From Candidatus Eiseniibacteriota bacterium (lineage in GTDB: Bacteria > Eisenbacteria > RBG-16-71-46 > SZUA-252): 51,749 bases of DNA. Location: positions 1 through 51,749 of the forward strand of contig VBOX01000088.1 in the NCBI GenBank assembly GCA_005893265.1, given 5' to 3'. Under the pieces are notes generated by a model that was given only the letters and a program-made list of their open reading frames with translations, searched no databases and was not told where the DNA came from. The position numbers and the translations under genes were made by a program. Of the stretch, positions 1 to 9,016 are shown one piece after another (positions within the stretch are counted from its first letter, which is position 1; the number at the start of each line of letters is the position of its first letter).

Positions 1-1
1 G

Positions 2-358
2 CGCAGATCCCGGTTTGCCGGCGGTCCGGGACGCAGCTCAACCGGCGGCCCGGGGCGAGCCAATCGCGCGCAGGTCGCGTTCGTGAAGACCGCGGACGGG
101 CTCGAGCCTCGGATTGTGCGGCTAGGCCTCAGCGATTTTGATTACGCGGAGGTCTTAGAAGGGGTCAAGGAAGGAGAGCAGGTCGTTCTCCTGGGTGTCG
201 CGGAGGCCCAGGCCTCCCGTGCCGATACCCAGAACAGGATTCGCCAGCGGCTCGGGAGCGGCGTACCCGGCGTGCCCGGGCCGGGTGGCGGCGGGGGCGG
301 CGGAGGCGCCCGCGGCGGCGGCGGTGGTGGCGGGCGGGGTCCCGGCGGAGGGCCGTAG
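2..358 (+). CDS. Efflux RND/MacA-type periplasmic adaptor subunit, C-terminal part (5' end outside window)
   Basis: The frame is open from the left window edge, so the start lies outside. The visible 118 residues match the membrane-proximal end of HlyD/MacA-type adaptors: VRLGLSDFDYAEVLEGVKEGEQVVLLG resembles the segment that closes these proteins (a value applied to the effector, then a 'G-L-x-x-G-x-x-V-V' turn). The last 35 or so residues are a low-complexity Gly/Pro/Arg tail with runs of glycine. A MacB-like permease starts 2 bp after the stop, so the two are surely co-transcribed. Adaptors of this type bridge an inner-membrane ABC or RND pump to an outer-membrane channel. Which pump type is served is inferred from the neighbour. 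Confidence 0.75.
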   Translation, partial: RRSRFAGGPGRSSTGGPGRANRAQVAFVKTADGLEPRIVRLGLSDFDYAEVLEGVKEGEQVVLLGVAEAQASRADTQNRIRQRLGSGVPGVPGPGGGGGGGGARGGGGGGGRGPGGGP

Positions 359-359
359 C

Positions 360-1583
360 ATGCTGATTGGGGAAACTGTCTCCGTCGCGCTCGAAGCGCT
401 TCGAGCGAACAAGCTGCGCTCCTTCTTGACCATGCTCGGAATCGTGATCGGGGTGGGCGCGGTCATCGCGATGGTCGCGCTCGGTCGAGGCGCGCAGCAA
501 TCGGTCCGGGACCGCATCGCCTCCCTTGGCACGACGCTCCTGACCGTTTTCCCGTCTCAGGCGAGGGGCGCGGGGGGCGTTGCCTCCTCCACTGAACGCG
601 CGCCGCTGACGATGGACGATGCCAAGGCCCTGGAGGAGCGCTCCACGTTCGTGGCCGCGGTCCAACCGGAGATGTCGCGCTCGCTCCAGGTTCAGTACGA
701 GAACAAGAACGACAACACATCGATCGTCGGAACGACCGCGAACTACCTCGAGGTCAGAAAGTTCGCGATCGAATCCGGGCGGATGTTCTCGGATGCCGAA
801 GACGCCGCGCGCCGGCGGGTCGCGGTGCTCGGGGCCCAGGTAGTGACCGACCTGGGGATTGCATCGGGCGAGGCGGTGGTCGGCTCGGAAATCCGGATCA
901 ACGGAATTCAATTCCAAGTCATCGGTGTGCTCGCGTCCAAGGGCCAAGGCGGAGGGTTCGCGAACCCCGACGACCAGGTCCTGGTGCCCATCCAGACCGC
1001 GCGCTATCGCCTGATCGGCAGCGACCGGATTCGCTCGATCAGCGTGCTCGCTCCGTCGGAGGACGACATCCCGGTAACGATGGCCGAGGTTCAGCGGATC
1101 CTTCGCCGCGAGCACCGGCTGAGGCCGGGGCAGGATGACGACTTTATCATCCGGAACCAGGCCGATTTCCTGACTACCTTAGGCGAGACCACCCGCGTGT
1201 TCACCTACTTGCTCGCGGGGATCGCTGCGGTGAGCCTGCTCGTCGGCGGGATCGGAATCATGAACATCATGCTCGTCTCGGTGACCGAACGGACCCGCGA
1301 GATCGGGATCCGAAAGGCGCTCGGCGCGACGCAGAAGACGATTCTTCTTCAGTTTCTGATCGAGGCGGTGGTCCTTTGCCTCCTGGGCGGCACGATCGGT
1401 ATCATCTTGGGAGCTGGTTCCGCGATTCTCGCGCGGAGCGCATTTCAGTGGAATACGTCGGTGGGCGCTTCATCGGTCGTGATCGCGTTCGTGTTCGCGG
1501 CCGCGGTGGGAATTCTCTTCGGGGTCTGGCCGGCAAGGCGCGCGGCTTCGTTGGACGCGATCGAGTCGCTGCGGTACGAATAA
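360..1583 (+). CDS. ABC transporter permease, MacB/FtsX family
   Basis: 407 residues starting at the ATG 2 bp after the adaptor stop; a longer in-frame extension would read through the adaptor gene. An N-terminal membrane segment (about 20-42, LTMLGIVIGVGAVIAMVALG) is followed by a MacB periplasmic core domain (about 45-250). Three C-terminal membrane helices follow, with the FtsX signature GGIGIMNIMLVSVTERTREI and a GIRKALGA turn. The C-terminal DAIESLRYE end is typical of the family. No ATPase domain is fused and none is visible downstream, so the ATPase probably lies upstream of the adaptor outside the window. Likely role: tripartite export of a peptide, lipid or antibiotic; the substrate cannot be told. 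Confidence 0.92.
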   Translation: MLIGETVSVALEALRANKLRSFLTMLGIVIGVGAVIAMVALGRGAQQSVRDRIASLGTTLLTVFPSQARGAGGVASSTERAPLTMDDAKALEERSTFVAAVQPEMSRSLQVQYENKNDNTSIVGTTANYLEVRKFAIESGRMFSDAEDAARRRVAVLGAQVVTDLGIASGEAVVGSEIRINGIQFQVIGVLASKGQGGGFANPDDQVLVPIQTARYRLIGSDRIRSISVLAPSEDDIPVTMAEVQRILRREHRLRPGQDDDFIIRNQADFLTTLGETTRVFTYLLAGIAAVSLLVGGIGIMNIMLVSVTERTREIGIRKALGATQKTILLQFLIEAVVLCLLGGTIGIILGAGSAILARSAFQWNTSVGASSVVIAFVFAAAVGILFGVWPARRAASLDAIESLRYE

Positions 1584-1619
1584 GGCTGCCCGCTCGATTC
1601 GGGGCTGCCGCGCCGTTCC

Positions 1620-4253
1620 TTACTTGGACGGCGTTCGGTCCCGCGGTGCTCTGCTCCCGGTCCGATCGTCCATGAGATCCTTCAAGGCGCGGATCAGATC
1701 ATTCATCTCGACCGGCTTCGCGATGTGGGCGTCGAAACCGGCCTGCAGGGCATGGCTCACGTCCTCGGGGCCCGCATAGGCGGTGAGCGCGATGGCCGGC
1801 GTCGCCCCACCCTGCTCGGCGGGGAGCGAACGGAGCCTTCCGATAAGGTCATACCCGCTCTCCCCTGGCATCGCGATGTCGCTGATCAGAAGGTCGGGAC
1901 GTTCCTTCGCGAACGCGGACAACGCCTCGCGGCAGGACCCCACGGCGACAACGTCGGCCCCGCGACCCGTCAGAACCATCGCGATCAGCTCCCTCGAGTC
2001 GGACTCGTCTTCCACCAAGAGAATCCGCGTCCCCTGGAGGGATTGAGCGGGGCGGCCGCCCTCTTCCACGGGCGCCAAGCTCCCTGAGATCGCCTCCCCC
2101 TTGCTTCCACGCAGCGCGGGCACTTCGACCAGGGGCAACGTCACCGAGAAAACGGCCCCCTTCCCGTCGTCACGGTTCGAGGCCGAAACGGTCCCTCGAT
2201 GAAGCTCCACGATGTGCCGCACGATCGCGAGGCCCAATCCGAGGCCGCCATGTTTGCGCGTGCCGGAGGAGTCCCTCTGGCGGAAGCGCTCGAACACGTG
2301 CGGTAGGAACTCCGGGGGGATACCGGGACCGTCGTCCTCCACGCGGATCGATGCGCGGGATCGCTCGTGTTTGAGGGTAATCGTCACCCGTCCGCCGTCG
2401 GGGCTGAACTTGATCGCGTTCGAGAGCAGGTTCCATACAACTTGCTGGAGTCGATCCGGATCCCCCATGACCGGCTTGGTGGGGTGGGACAGATTCGATC
2501 TCATGACGACCCTCTTGGCCTCCGCCATCGGCCTCATCGTATCGAGAGCGCTCTCGATGACCGCGGCGATGTCCAGGGCCTGGACCCTGATATCCAACTG
2601 GCCGACGGCCATCCGGGAGATATCCAGGATGTCTGAGATCAGATGGCTCTGAATCCGGACGTTCCGACTGATTGTCTCCACGGCCCGCGCGGTCGTCTCC
2701 GGATCGAGCCGCCCTTCTCGAAGAAGGTTGGCCCAACCCATGATGGCATTGAGCGGCGTGCGGAGCTCGTGCGAGAGCGTGGCGAGAAACTCGTCTTTGA
2801 GACGATTGGCAGCCTCCGCCTCTATACGCGCTGCCTGCTCGCGGGCCAGCGAGGTACGGGCCGTCTCCGCCTTCTTATGCTCGGTGATGTCCTGGCCCGT
2901 CCCGATCATCCGCACCGGCTTGCCGCGCGCGTCCGTCAGGGTCACTCCCTGTCCGAGAAGAACACGGACGCCCCCGTCGGGCCGGACGATCCGGTGCTCG
3001 AAGCTGAAGGGCTGCTTCTCGCGAACGGCGGTGGACACTACGGTGTTGGCATGCTCGCGATCGTCGGGATGGACCCGTTCCAGGAATGCTTCGTAGCTGC
3101 CCCCGAACGCGGCGGGGTCGAGCCCGTAGATCGAGTAGAGCTCGTCCGACCACCAGACGACGTCTCGTTCGATGTCCCATTCCCAGCTTCCCATCCGCGC
3201 CGCTCGCTGAGCTTCGTGAAGCCGGGCCTCGCTCTTCTCCAGCTTCTCTTGGGCCCGTGCCCGTTTGGCGACCTGGTTCCGAAGCTCCTGATTGGATATC
3301 CAGAGCTGCTCGGTCCGTTCCGTGACCCTTTGCTCCAGCTCCTCGTTGAGCCCCCGCATGGCCCTCTCGACGCGGCGTCGGCCCGCGACCGCCGCCGCCA
3401 CGGAGAGGATCATGACCGATACCACCGCCATGAAGCCTTGGAGCAGGAGGAGCGACACGTTCGGTGGGCGGCCGGCAAAGGGCCCATAACCTCCCAGCGT
3501 CCCGACGATGGCCATTGCGGAGAGCATCACAACGGTGGTCGCGGCCTCCCGCTGACTGAAGCGGAACGCGGCCCATACCAGTGGAGGGAGACAGAAGTAT
3601 TCCAGAGGGTATCGCCTGTCCGCGAAGGGGGAGATGCCATGGAACACCAGCATGGCCACCGTGGCCAACGTGAGCAGGAGCGAGGCCGCCTCGGCGACTT
3701 GCTTCCCAGTCCAGAATACCTTCGGCTCGAGCCACCAGAGCAGGGCGACGGGTGCCACGACGAGCGCGCCAGAAGCGTCTCCGAGCCACCAGGTCAGCCA
3801 GATGGCCCAGAAATCGCGCCATGCCGCGAACCCACCCAGGGAAAGCGTTGTGACGCCGATCGTGGCGCTCACCGCGGTACTCAACATCCCTGCAAGGACC
3901 GTGAACTTGAAAATATTGTTCGGCTGCTCGAAAACACCGGGGCCACCGGCGAATCGGCGGACGAGGTAGCTCCCGAGCAGTCCTTCCAGTGTGTTCCCTG
4001 CCGCGATGCCCAACGAGGTAGCCGCATTTCCCGCTGTCGTAACGTTGACGAGGAACGCCCCGAGCAGCACGAACGGCCAGATGCGATAACCGAGAACAAG
4101 GAACGCCGCGAGCGCGATTCCCGTAGGGGGCCAAACCGCAGAAGCGCTCGCGTTCACGAACGCGAGGCTCAACCCTATTTTTCCCGCGAGCAGATAGATC
4201 GCGGCGACCCCTAGGCCGGCTAGGAGGCTCGTGAGGAACCGGCGGGTCGGCAT
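1620..4253 (-). CDS. Hybrid sensor histidine kinase: MASE1 membrane sensor, PAS, HisKA/HATPase and receiver
   Basis: About 877 residues. The N-terminal ~300 residues carry eight or so hydrophobic helices of the MASE1 type (SASAVWPPTGIALAAFLVLG). Then come a coiled linker, a PAS domain of the PAS_3 type (MGSWEWDIERDVVWWSDELY ... GTGQDITEHK), HisKA with phospho-acceptor box FLATLSHELRTPLNAIMGW, and HATPase_c with an intact N box (VVWNLLSNAIKFS) and G boxes (VEDDGPGIP, GLGLGLAIV). A C-terminal receiver follows (ILLVEDESDS, phospho-Asp in LLISDIAMPG). The ATG at 4253 puts the first membrane helix at the N terminus; the frame is open 204 nt further upstream, but that extension looks non-coding. 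No cognate regulator gene is adjacent, so the output partner is unknown. Confidence 0.9.
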   Translation of the reverse strand: MPTRRFLTSLLAGLGVAAIYLLAGKIGLSLAFVNASASAVWPPTGIALAAFLVLGYRIWPFVLLGAFLVNVTTAGNAATSLGIAAGNTLEGLLGSYLVRRFAGGPGVFEQPNNIFKFTVLAGMLSTAVSATIGVTTLSLGGFAAWRDFWAIWLTWWLGDASGALVVAPVALLWWLEPKVFWTGKQVAEAASLLLTLATVAMLVFHGISPFADRRYPLEYFCLPPLVWAAFRFSQREAATTVVMLSAMAIVGTLGGYGPFAGRPPNVSLLLLQGFMAVVSVMILSVAAAVAGRRRVERAMRGLNEELEQRVTERTEQLWISNQELRNQVAKRARAQEKLEKSEARLHEAQRAARMGSWEWDIERDVVWWSDELYSIYGLDPAAFGGSYEAFLERVHPDDREHANTVVSTAVREKQPFSFEHRIVRPDGGVRVLLGQGVTLTDARGKPVRMIGTGQDITEHKKAETARTSLAREQAARIEAEAANRLKDEFLATLSHELRTPLNAIMGWANLLREGRLDPETTARAVETISRNVRIQSHLISDILDISRMAVGQLDIRVQALDIAAVIESALDTMRPMAEAKRVVMRSNLSHPTKPVMGDPDRLQQVVWNLLSNAIKFSPDGGRVTITLKHERSRASIRVEDDGPGIPPEFLPHVFERFRQRDSSGTRKHGGLGLGLAIVRHIVELHRGTVSASNRDDGKGAVFSVTLPLVEVPALRGSKGEAISGSLAPVEEGGRPAQSLQGTRILLVEDESDSRELIAMVLTGRGADVVAVGSCREALSAFAKERPDLLISDIAMPGESGYDLIGRLRSLPAEQGGATPAIALTAYAGPEDVSHALQAGFDAHIAKPVEMNDLIRALKDLMDDRTGSRAPRDRTPSK

Positions 4254-4639
4254 AGGGTGCAGAATTCTCCGGGCAGAGATCGAGGGTTGAATCGGCGAAC
4301 GCCATTTCGTCCGTTGCCATTGGACGTTTTCGGTAGCGGCACGGGAGTCTATGGAAGAAACGTGTCGGGCGCAACATCGCTGCCTGAATGCCTGGGGTCT
4401 GGCACGCAGGGAGCCTGGGGGTCGGGGCGATGCCGGGGTGGGAACCCCGGCGGGCACCGCTCGTTGTGAGAGCGTCTATCGCTCGGGAACGGGCGCACGA
4501 GATGTCTCTTCGGGTCCCAGAGCCGCTCCGAGCCGGCTGAACACTACGCCTGATATAGCGCTGCCTCGCCGGGGGATTGTGGATTGCTGCTGCTGTGCGT
4601 TAGTTCGCGGCGCCCGAGGTGGCCGGCATCCGCGAAGGA
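4254..4639. other. Gene-free stretch upstream of the hybrid kinase
   Basis: 386 bp between two minus-strand genes. I see no convincing coding region, tRNA, repeat or hairpin with a T-tract. It presumably holds the promoter of the hybrid kinase on the minus strand, but no clear -35/-10 pair stands out. Confidence 0.5.
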
Positions 4640-5059
4640 TCACTCATAGTTCGTGCCTCCGTTGTTCGCGGAGCGGTCCGTGAACCGTCGCGTCATACGC
4701 TCCATGAATCGCCGCGTCCCGTATCTCACGCCTCGGGCCACCGCGAGAACGGCCCGAACGGGCTCCTCCACCTCATGGAGCATGGCATCGGAAAGCGCCG
4801 CCGTGCGTTCTCCAATGGATTCGAAGCGATCCACCATGCGTCGAAGGCGTGGGACGGTTTCTCGTATTGAAGCAATGGCCCCGTGGGCTTCCTGGGTGAC
4901 ACTCTTGAGCTGATCTACCCACTGTCGGAATTCTTCCGCGAGGTTGGAGAAGGCGCTTGAGGTTTTTCGAAAGTCACGCGCGACCTTGATGTTCGCGACG
5001 GCGATGGCGACCACCGCAACCGTCACGACCACGAGGCAAATCTGAAGTAGAAGCGACAT
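4640..5059 (-). CDS. DUF948-like membrane-anchored coiled-coil protein
   Basis: 139 residues. One N-terminal membrane helix (LLLQICLVVVTVAVVAIAVANI, about 3-25) is followed by a long amphipathic stretch (30-110) with heptad-like spacing and charged residues, and a basic C-terminal tail. This is the organisation of DUF948 general-stress-type proteins: short, membrane-anchored, cytoplasmic coiled coil. A GGGAG Shine-Dalgarno sits 7 nt before the ATG. The gene stands alone, with gene-free DNA of 386 and 613 bp on its two sides. Function is not established for this group; the family call rests on architecture and composition. Confidence 0.65.
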   Translation of the reverse strand: MSLLLQICLVVVTVAVVAIAVANIKVARDFRKTSSAFSNLAEEFRQWVDQLKSVTQEAHGAIASIRETVPRLRRMVDRFESIGERTAALSDAMLHEVEEPVRAVLAVARGVRYGTRRFMERMTRRFTDRSANNGGTNYE

Positions 5060-5672
5060 GACTTGCTCCCCCGGTACCGATCCGATAAGTAGAGGGGCCC
5101 TCCATTAAGGGGAGAGGGTTGGGTGGGGAACCGCCCAGTCCCGGTCGGAAGGCCAGTGGAGGGCCCCTGGGTCGTACAGATCAAAGCGAGCAGAGCCGGA
5201 GGATCGGACCGAAGACTCTGCCGTTCGGTCTGGGGCCAGATCTTTGACGTCCGGACCCCCAGCACCCGCTCGCTTAAAACCTCATGCGCACACATCTCCG
5301 CACCAATCGTGCCACTTCCACCGGGGTCCCGTCAGTGGAAGGGCCAGGGGCCGATCTTCCTGTGGGCGCGCATCGCTAAAGCACGCCTCGGTGAAGGATG
5401 TTCGTGGTCCTAAAAGAAAATCGGCTCCGAGATGGCCGCCCCGTGCGATCCTCCGCATGGAGGGCGAGACCAGGAGGTGCTCGGCCACAAACCATGTAAT
5501 GGGTACCCGTCCGTTGTAGAAGCTACAAGGAAGCGACCCACCTCACACACCTCCGCAGCCCTACGCATCGTCACGTGTGTCGGCATGCCGTGTGCTGCTC
5601 TAGATAATGAGGAAGGCTGCAACGCTCAGGACCTCTTTTTTGCCCACCCGCGGAGAAGGTCGGAGGAGTCGG
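5060..5672. other. 613-bp gene-free stretch between divergent genes
   Basis: It separates the DUF948-like gene (minus) from the GT4 glycosyltransferase (plus). No ORF with family-like sequence is seen on either strand. It contains a sigma-54-like -24/-12 element on the minus strand (5300-5314) and a GGAGGAG ribosome-binding site just before the glycosyltransferase start. The length is more than two simple promoters need, so an unrecognised small RNA or regulatory region is possible; I see no direct support for one. Confidence 0.5.
5300..5314 (-). promoter_or_regulatory. Candidate sigma-54 (-24/-12) promoter upstream of the DUF948-like gene
   Basis: Read on the minus strand the site is TGGCACGATTGGTGC. 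It has a perfect -24 box TGGCACG and a GC at -12, with the required ten bases between the GG and GC pairs. The first T of the usual TTGC is replaced by G. It points toward the DUF948-like gene, whose start is about 240 bp further on, which is a long leader. A sigma-54-dependent activator is encoded nearby at 6865-8214. A match this short can occur by chance. Confidence 0.3.
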
Positions 5673-6854
5673 ATGTCCATAGAAACCGTTGTCGATTTTG
5701 GGGCTAACGGTGCGGCATGGAAGCCATTTGACGATGGCCAGTCTGGTACGCGCTGCGCCCTTCCGGAACGCCTTTCGATCGCCCAGGTGGCGCCTCTTTA
5801 CGAGTCCGTCCCACCGAAGCTCTATGGAGGAACGGAGCGAGTCGTTTCGTATCTGACGGATGAGCTGGTGTCGGAGGGCCACGACGTCACCCTGTTCGCA
5901 AGCGGCGATTCCGACACCCGGGCTCGGCTCATCCCCGCCTGTCCCCGATCCCTTCGGCTCGACGAGCATTGCAGGGATCCGCTCGCGCATCACATCCTCA
6001 TGCTCGAACGGGTCGTGCGCGAGTCGGACCGGTTCGACGTGATCCATTTTCACTGTGACTACATGCATTTCCCGCTCTCGCGCCGGCTGAAGGTGCCCAC
6101 GCTTACGACGCTGCACGGCCGCCTGGATCTCACGGATCTGGTCCCCATCTACCGCGAGTATTCCGACATGCCGCTCGTGTCCATTTCGGACGCTCAGCGC
6201 GCACCGCTTCCGTGGGCGAACTGGCTGACCACGGTCCACCACGGCCTTCCGCACGCGTTCGGCACGCCTCGATTGGAGCCCGGTGGCTACCTCGCGTTCC
6301 TGGGGCGCATCTCGCCCGAAAAACGGGTCGATCGCGCGATCGAGATCGCGCGACTGGCGGGCATGGAGATCAGGATTGCCGCCAAAATCGACGCGGTGGA
6401 CCGCGCCTATTTCGACGAGGTGATCCGGCCTCTGCTCGGGGGGCCAGGGATAGAATTCCTGGGCGAAATCGGGGAACAAGAGAAGGTCCCGTTCCTGAGC
6501 GACGCGTGCGCCCTGCTCTTCCCCATCGATTGGCCGGAGCCGTTCGGGCTTGTCATGATCGAGGCCATGGCGTGCGGTACTCCTGTGATCGCTTACCGAC
6601 GAGGCTCCGTTCCGGAGGTGATCGAAGACGGTGTGACCGGCTACGTTGTGGGATCCATCGACGAGGCCGTGAGCGCCGTGAAACGGATCGGCGATCTCAG
6701 CCGCGCGTCATGCCGGAGGGCCTTCGAGGAGCGGTTCACTTCGAGGCGCATGGCGGAAGACTACGTGGAAGCATATCGGTCCCTGATTCATCCGGAAACC
6801 TCGCGCGCCCTCGCCGGGGGGAGGCACACGATTTCGAGCGGTCGAGCGGTATAG
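5673..6854 (+). CDS. Glycosyltransferase family 4 protein
   Basis: 393 residues with the GT-B fold of GT4 enzymes. The N-terminal half has the acceptor-side signature VPPKLYGGTERVVSYLTDEL and VIHFHCDYMHFP. The C-terminal half has the start of the donor domain (YLAFLGRISPEKRVDRAIEIA) and the E-x7-E nucleotide-sugar motif in EPFGLVMIEAMACGTPVIAY. The ATG at 5673 is chosen over an upstream in-frame start because GGAGGAG lies 4-5 nt before it. The gene is monocistronic, convergent with the sigma-54 regulator 10 bp downstream. Members of this subgroup transfer hexoses to carbohydrate or lipid acceptors; the acceptor cannot be inferred here. Confidence 0.88.
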   Translation: MSIETVVDFGANGAAWKPFDDGQSGTRCALPERLSIAQVAPLYESVPPKLYGGTERVVSYLTDELVSEGHDVTLFASGDSDTRARLIPACPRSLRLDEHCRDPLAHHILMLERVVRESDRFDVIHFHCDYMHFPLSRRLKVPTLTTLHGRLDLTDLVPIYREYSDMPLVSISDAQRAPLPWANWLTTVHHGLPHAFGTPRLEPGGYLAFLGRISPEKRVDRAIEIARLAGMEIRIAAKIDAVDRAYFDEVIRPLLGGPGIEFLGEIGEQEKVPFLSDACALLFPIDWPEPFGLVMIEAMACGTPVIAYRRGSVPEVIEDGVTGYVVGSIDEAVSAVKRIGDLSRASCRRAFEERFTSRRMAEDYVEAYRSLIHPETSRALAGGRHTISSGRAV

Positions 6855-6864
6855 CGGCGGAGTA

Positions 6865-8214
6865 CTAGACCGTCGCGGAGTAGTTGTTCAGGCGGTTGTA
6901 GATTGTCTTCAGGCTGATCCCGAGGACCTCGGCCGCCTTCCTCTTGTCCCCGCCGAAATGCTCGAGCGTGGCCAGGATGAAATGCCGCTCGATCTCCGCG
7001 AGCGACATACCCACCTGCATGGCGTCGTTGGACGACGGCGCCCCGGAAACTGCCCGGGCGGCGGGGCCGACGGGGAGCGCGTCCATCTCAACGACATCCT
7101 CGCTCAGGATGAATGCTCGCCGGATCATGTTCTTGAGCTCGCGCACGTTTCCCGGCCAGCTGTATGCCGCCATCCTACGGAGGGCGGCGGCTCCAAATTT
7201 CTTGGAGGTGCCCTCCTCGCGGTTGATCTGAGCGAGGAAGTGCTCTGCCAAAAGGTTGATGTCGCTGCCCCGATCGCGCAAGGGGGGAAGCACGATCGGG
7301 AAAACGTTGAGCCGGTAGAGCAGGTCCTCTCGGAACTTGCCCTCCTTGACGGCGGTCTCCGGCGGCCGGTTGCTGGCCGCAATCACCCGGACATCCACGG
7401 AGATCGGCTCATCCCCGCCGACGCGAAGCAGTGTCCCGGTCTCCAGAACGCGCAGGAGCTTCACTTGAAGCTCGAGGGGCATTTCCGTGATCTCGTCGAG
7501 GAAAAGGGTCCCGCGAGACACACGCTCGAAGTACCCGCGATGGAGCTGCGTCGCCCCGGTGAAGCTGCCACGCTCGTGGCCGAACAACTCGCTTTCGATG
7601 AGGTTGGCCGGCACCGCGCCGCAATTGACGGGAAGGAAGGCCTGGCCACGCCGGCGTCCGAGCTCGTGGATGGTGGCAGCCACCTCTTCCTTTCCGGTGC
7701 CGCTCTCGCCGACGAGCAGCACGGTCGCCTCGGTCGGGGCCACCTTGACGACGAGGTCGTAGACCTTCTGCATGATCTGGGAGTTTCCGATCAGCCGCCC
7801 GAAGCGTCCAAGCTCGCGCAGCTCGCCGCGCAAGGAGCCGATCTCTTCTTTGAGCGCCAGCGTACGTGAGACGTTCGCAAGAACGGTCTTCAGCCGGCGG
7901 ATATCGACCGGTTTCGTCAGGTAGTCGAGCACGCCGACGCGGAGCGCCGCCACTGCGGAATCCACCGATGCGTGCCCGGTGATCAAGATGATTTCCGGAC
8001 GCGACCCCGGTTCGAGGGCCTGGAGCAGGTCGAGGCCGTTTCCGTCGGGCAACATCTGATCCACGAGGATGACGTCGGGGCGCGTTTGGGCGAGCTGGTC
8101 GCGGGCCTCCGCCAATGATCCGGCGGACATTGTGGAGAAGCCCTCCTTCTCCACGAGCTCTGTCATGGCCGCGAGGCTCTTGGCTTCGTCGTCGATGATC
8201 AGTGCGACCGGCAT
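6865..8214 (-). CDS. Sigma-54-dependent response regulator, NtrC family
   Basis: 449 residues in the classic three-domain order. A receiver (1-120) has Asp52 as phospho-acceptor in VILVDQMLPDGNG. An AAA+ domain (140-375) has Walker A GESGTGKE (169-176), the sigma-54 contact loop as GSFTGA (216-221, Ser for the usual Ala), Walker B GTLFLDEI and an arginine finger region. A Fis-type helix-turn-helix closes it (KAAEVLGISLKTIYNRL). It activates promoters read by sigma-54 polymerase. The partner kinase gene lies 7 bp upstream in the same operon. The target regulon is not visible, though two -24/-12-like sites lie in nearby gene-free DNA. Confidence 0.95.
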   Translation of the reverse strand: MPVALIIDDEAKSLAAMTELVEKEGFSTMSAGSLAEARDQLAQTRPDVILVDQMLPDGNGLDLLQALEPGSRPEIILITGHASVDSAVAALRVGVLDYLTKPVDIRRLKTVLANVSRTLALKEEIGSLRGELRELGRFGRLIGNSQIMQKVYDLVVKVAPTEATVLLVGESGTGKEEVAATIHELGRRRGQAFLPVNCGAVPANLIESELFGHERGSFTGATQLHRGYFERVSRGTLFLDEITEMPLELQVKLLRVLETGTLLRVGGDEPISVDVRVIAASNRPPETAVKEGKFREDLLYRLNVFPIVLPPLRDRGSDINLLAEHFLAQINREEGTSKKFGAAALRRMAAYSWPGNVRELKNMIRRAFILSEDVVEMDALPVGPAARAVSGAPSSNDAMQVGMSLAEIERHFILATLEHFGGDKRKAAEVLGISLKTIYNRLNNYSATV

Positions 8215-8221
8215 CGTCTCC

Positions 8222-9016
8222 TCAGCCTTCGGGTGCGATCAGTGGGAGCTGGATTTCCAGGCTGGCAGCCGCGCTACGCCGGCCGCCGGGTCGCATCTTG
8301 ATGGTTCCGCCGTGACGTTCCACGACGCGACGCGCCACGTAAAGGCCGCGCTCCGCGCCGTAGGCGCGGTTCGTGGGGAGCGCCTCGTCCGAGCCGTCGA
8401 GGATCGCTGCCGGCATCCCCGGCCCCGCGCCCGTGATCAAGAGGACCGCCTTCCCTCGGCCGGCGGCCACGGACATGCCCATTTCCCCACCGTCCGGAAA
8501 TGCTTCCACGATGGTCATGAGGATGTGAATCAGCGCCTGCTTGATCGAATCTCGATTCCCTTCCACCAGGACCGGCGTATCGGGCAGGCTGAGAGGAACC
8601 TGCACTCTTGCCCGGCGGCAATACGGGTCGAGGAACCCGTGGAGGTCACGGGCGGCTCCGACGAGGTCAAACCGCTCGCTTGTTTCCTCGGCGACCCGAG
8701 TCTGGCCCAAGAGGCCCTCCAACATCTGCTCGAGCTTCCGAATTTCCGAACCGATGACATCCACGTAACGCTCCTGACGAACGGACGTATCCGGGCCGGA
8801 CTTGTCCGCGATGGTTCGACGCAGAAGCTCCAAATAGAGGACCATCGTGTGGAGCGGAGTCCGAATATCGTGGGCGGTTACCAGCGACACGCGGGACAAC
8901 GCGCGTAGATGAGCGGCGAGGCGGAGATCGGTCTCCAGCACCCGCAGTGCCTCCTCGTCGGTCACGAGGGCCGGATCCAATACAAACGGAGGTCCTTCAG
9001 GGATGGGGGGATCCAT
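8222..9016 (-). CDS. Soluble sensor histidine kinase-like protein with a degenerate ATP site
   Basis: 264 residues with no membrane segment. A short N-terminal region leads into a dimerisation/phospho-acceptor helix with His49 in VTAHDIRTPLHTMVLYLELL, then a HATPase-like domain (about 150-260). The ATP site departs from the family. The N box reads QALIHILMTIVEAF, with His164 and Thr168 where two Asn are expected. The G1 box reads ITGAGPGMP, with Gly196 where the adenine-binding Asp is expected. G2 is reduced to ERGLYVAR. It lies upstream of the sigma-54 regulator with a 7-bp gap, so it is the obvious partner. It may act as a pseudokinase or phosphatase that reads an input. The family call is firm; loss of kinase activity is inference. 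Confidence 0.88.
   Translation of the reverse strand: MDPPIPEGPPFVLDPALVTDEEALRVLETDLRLAAHLRALSRVSLVTAHDIRTPLHTMVLYLELLRRTIADKSGPDTSVRQERYVDVIGSEIRKLEQMLEGLLGQTRVAEETSERFDLVGAARDLHGFLDPYCRRARVQVPLSLPDTPVLVEGNRDSIKQALIHILMTIVEAFPDGGEMGMSVAAGRGKAVLLITGAGPGMPAAILDGSDEALPTNRAYGAERGLYVARRVVERHGGTIKMRPGGRRSAAASLEIQLPLIAPEG

Noticed and set aside
165-1115. Long minus-strand frame opposite the adaptor/permease genes
   Set aside because: It is a shadow of the plus-strand permease in G+C-rich DNA; composition is Arg/Pro/Gly-rich with no family-like motif.
2643-4214. 523-codon plus-strand frame opposite the hybrid histidine kinase
   Set aside because: The minus-strand kinase is complete with all motifs. 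The plus-strand translation is Arg/His/Gly-rich and resembles nothing.
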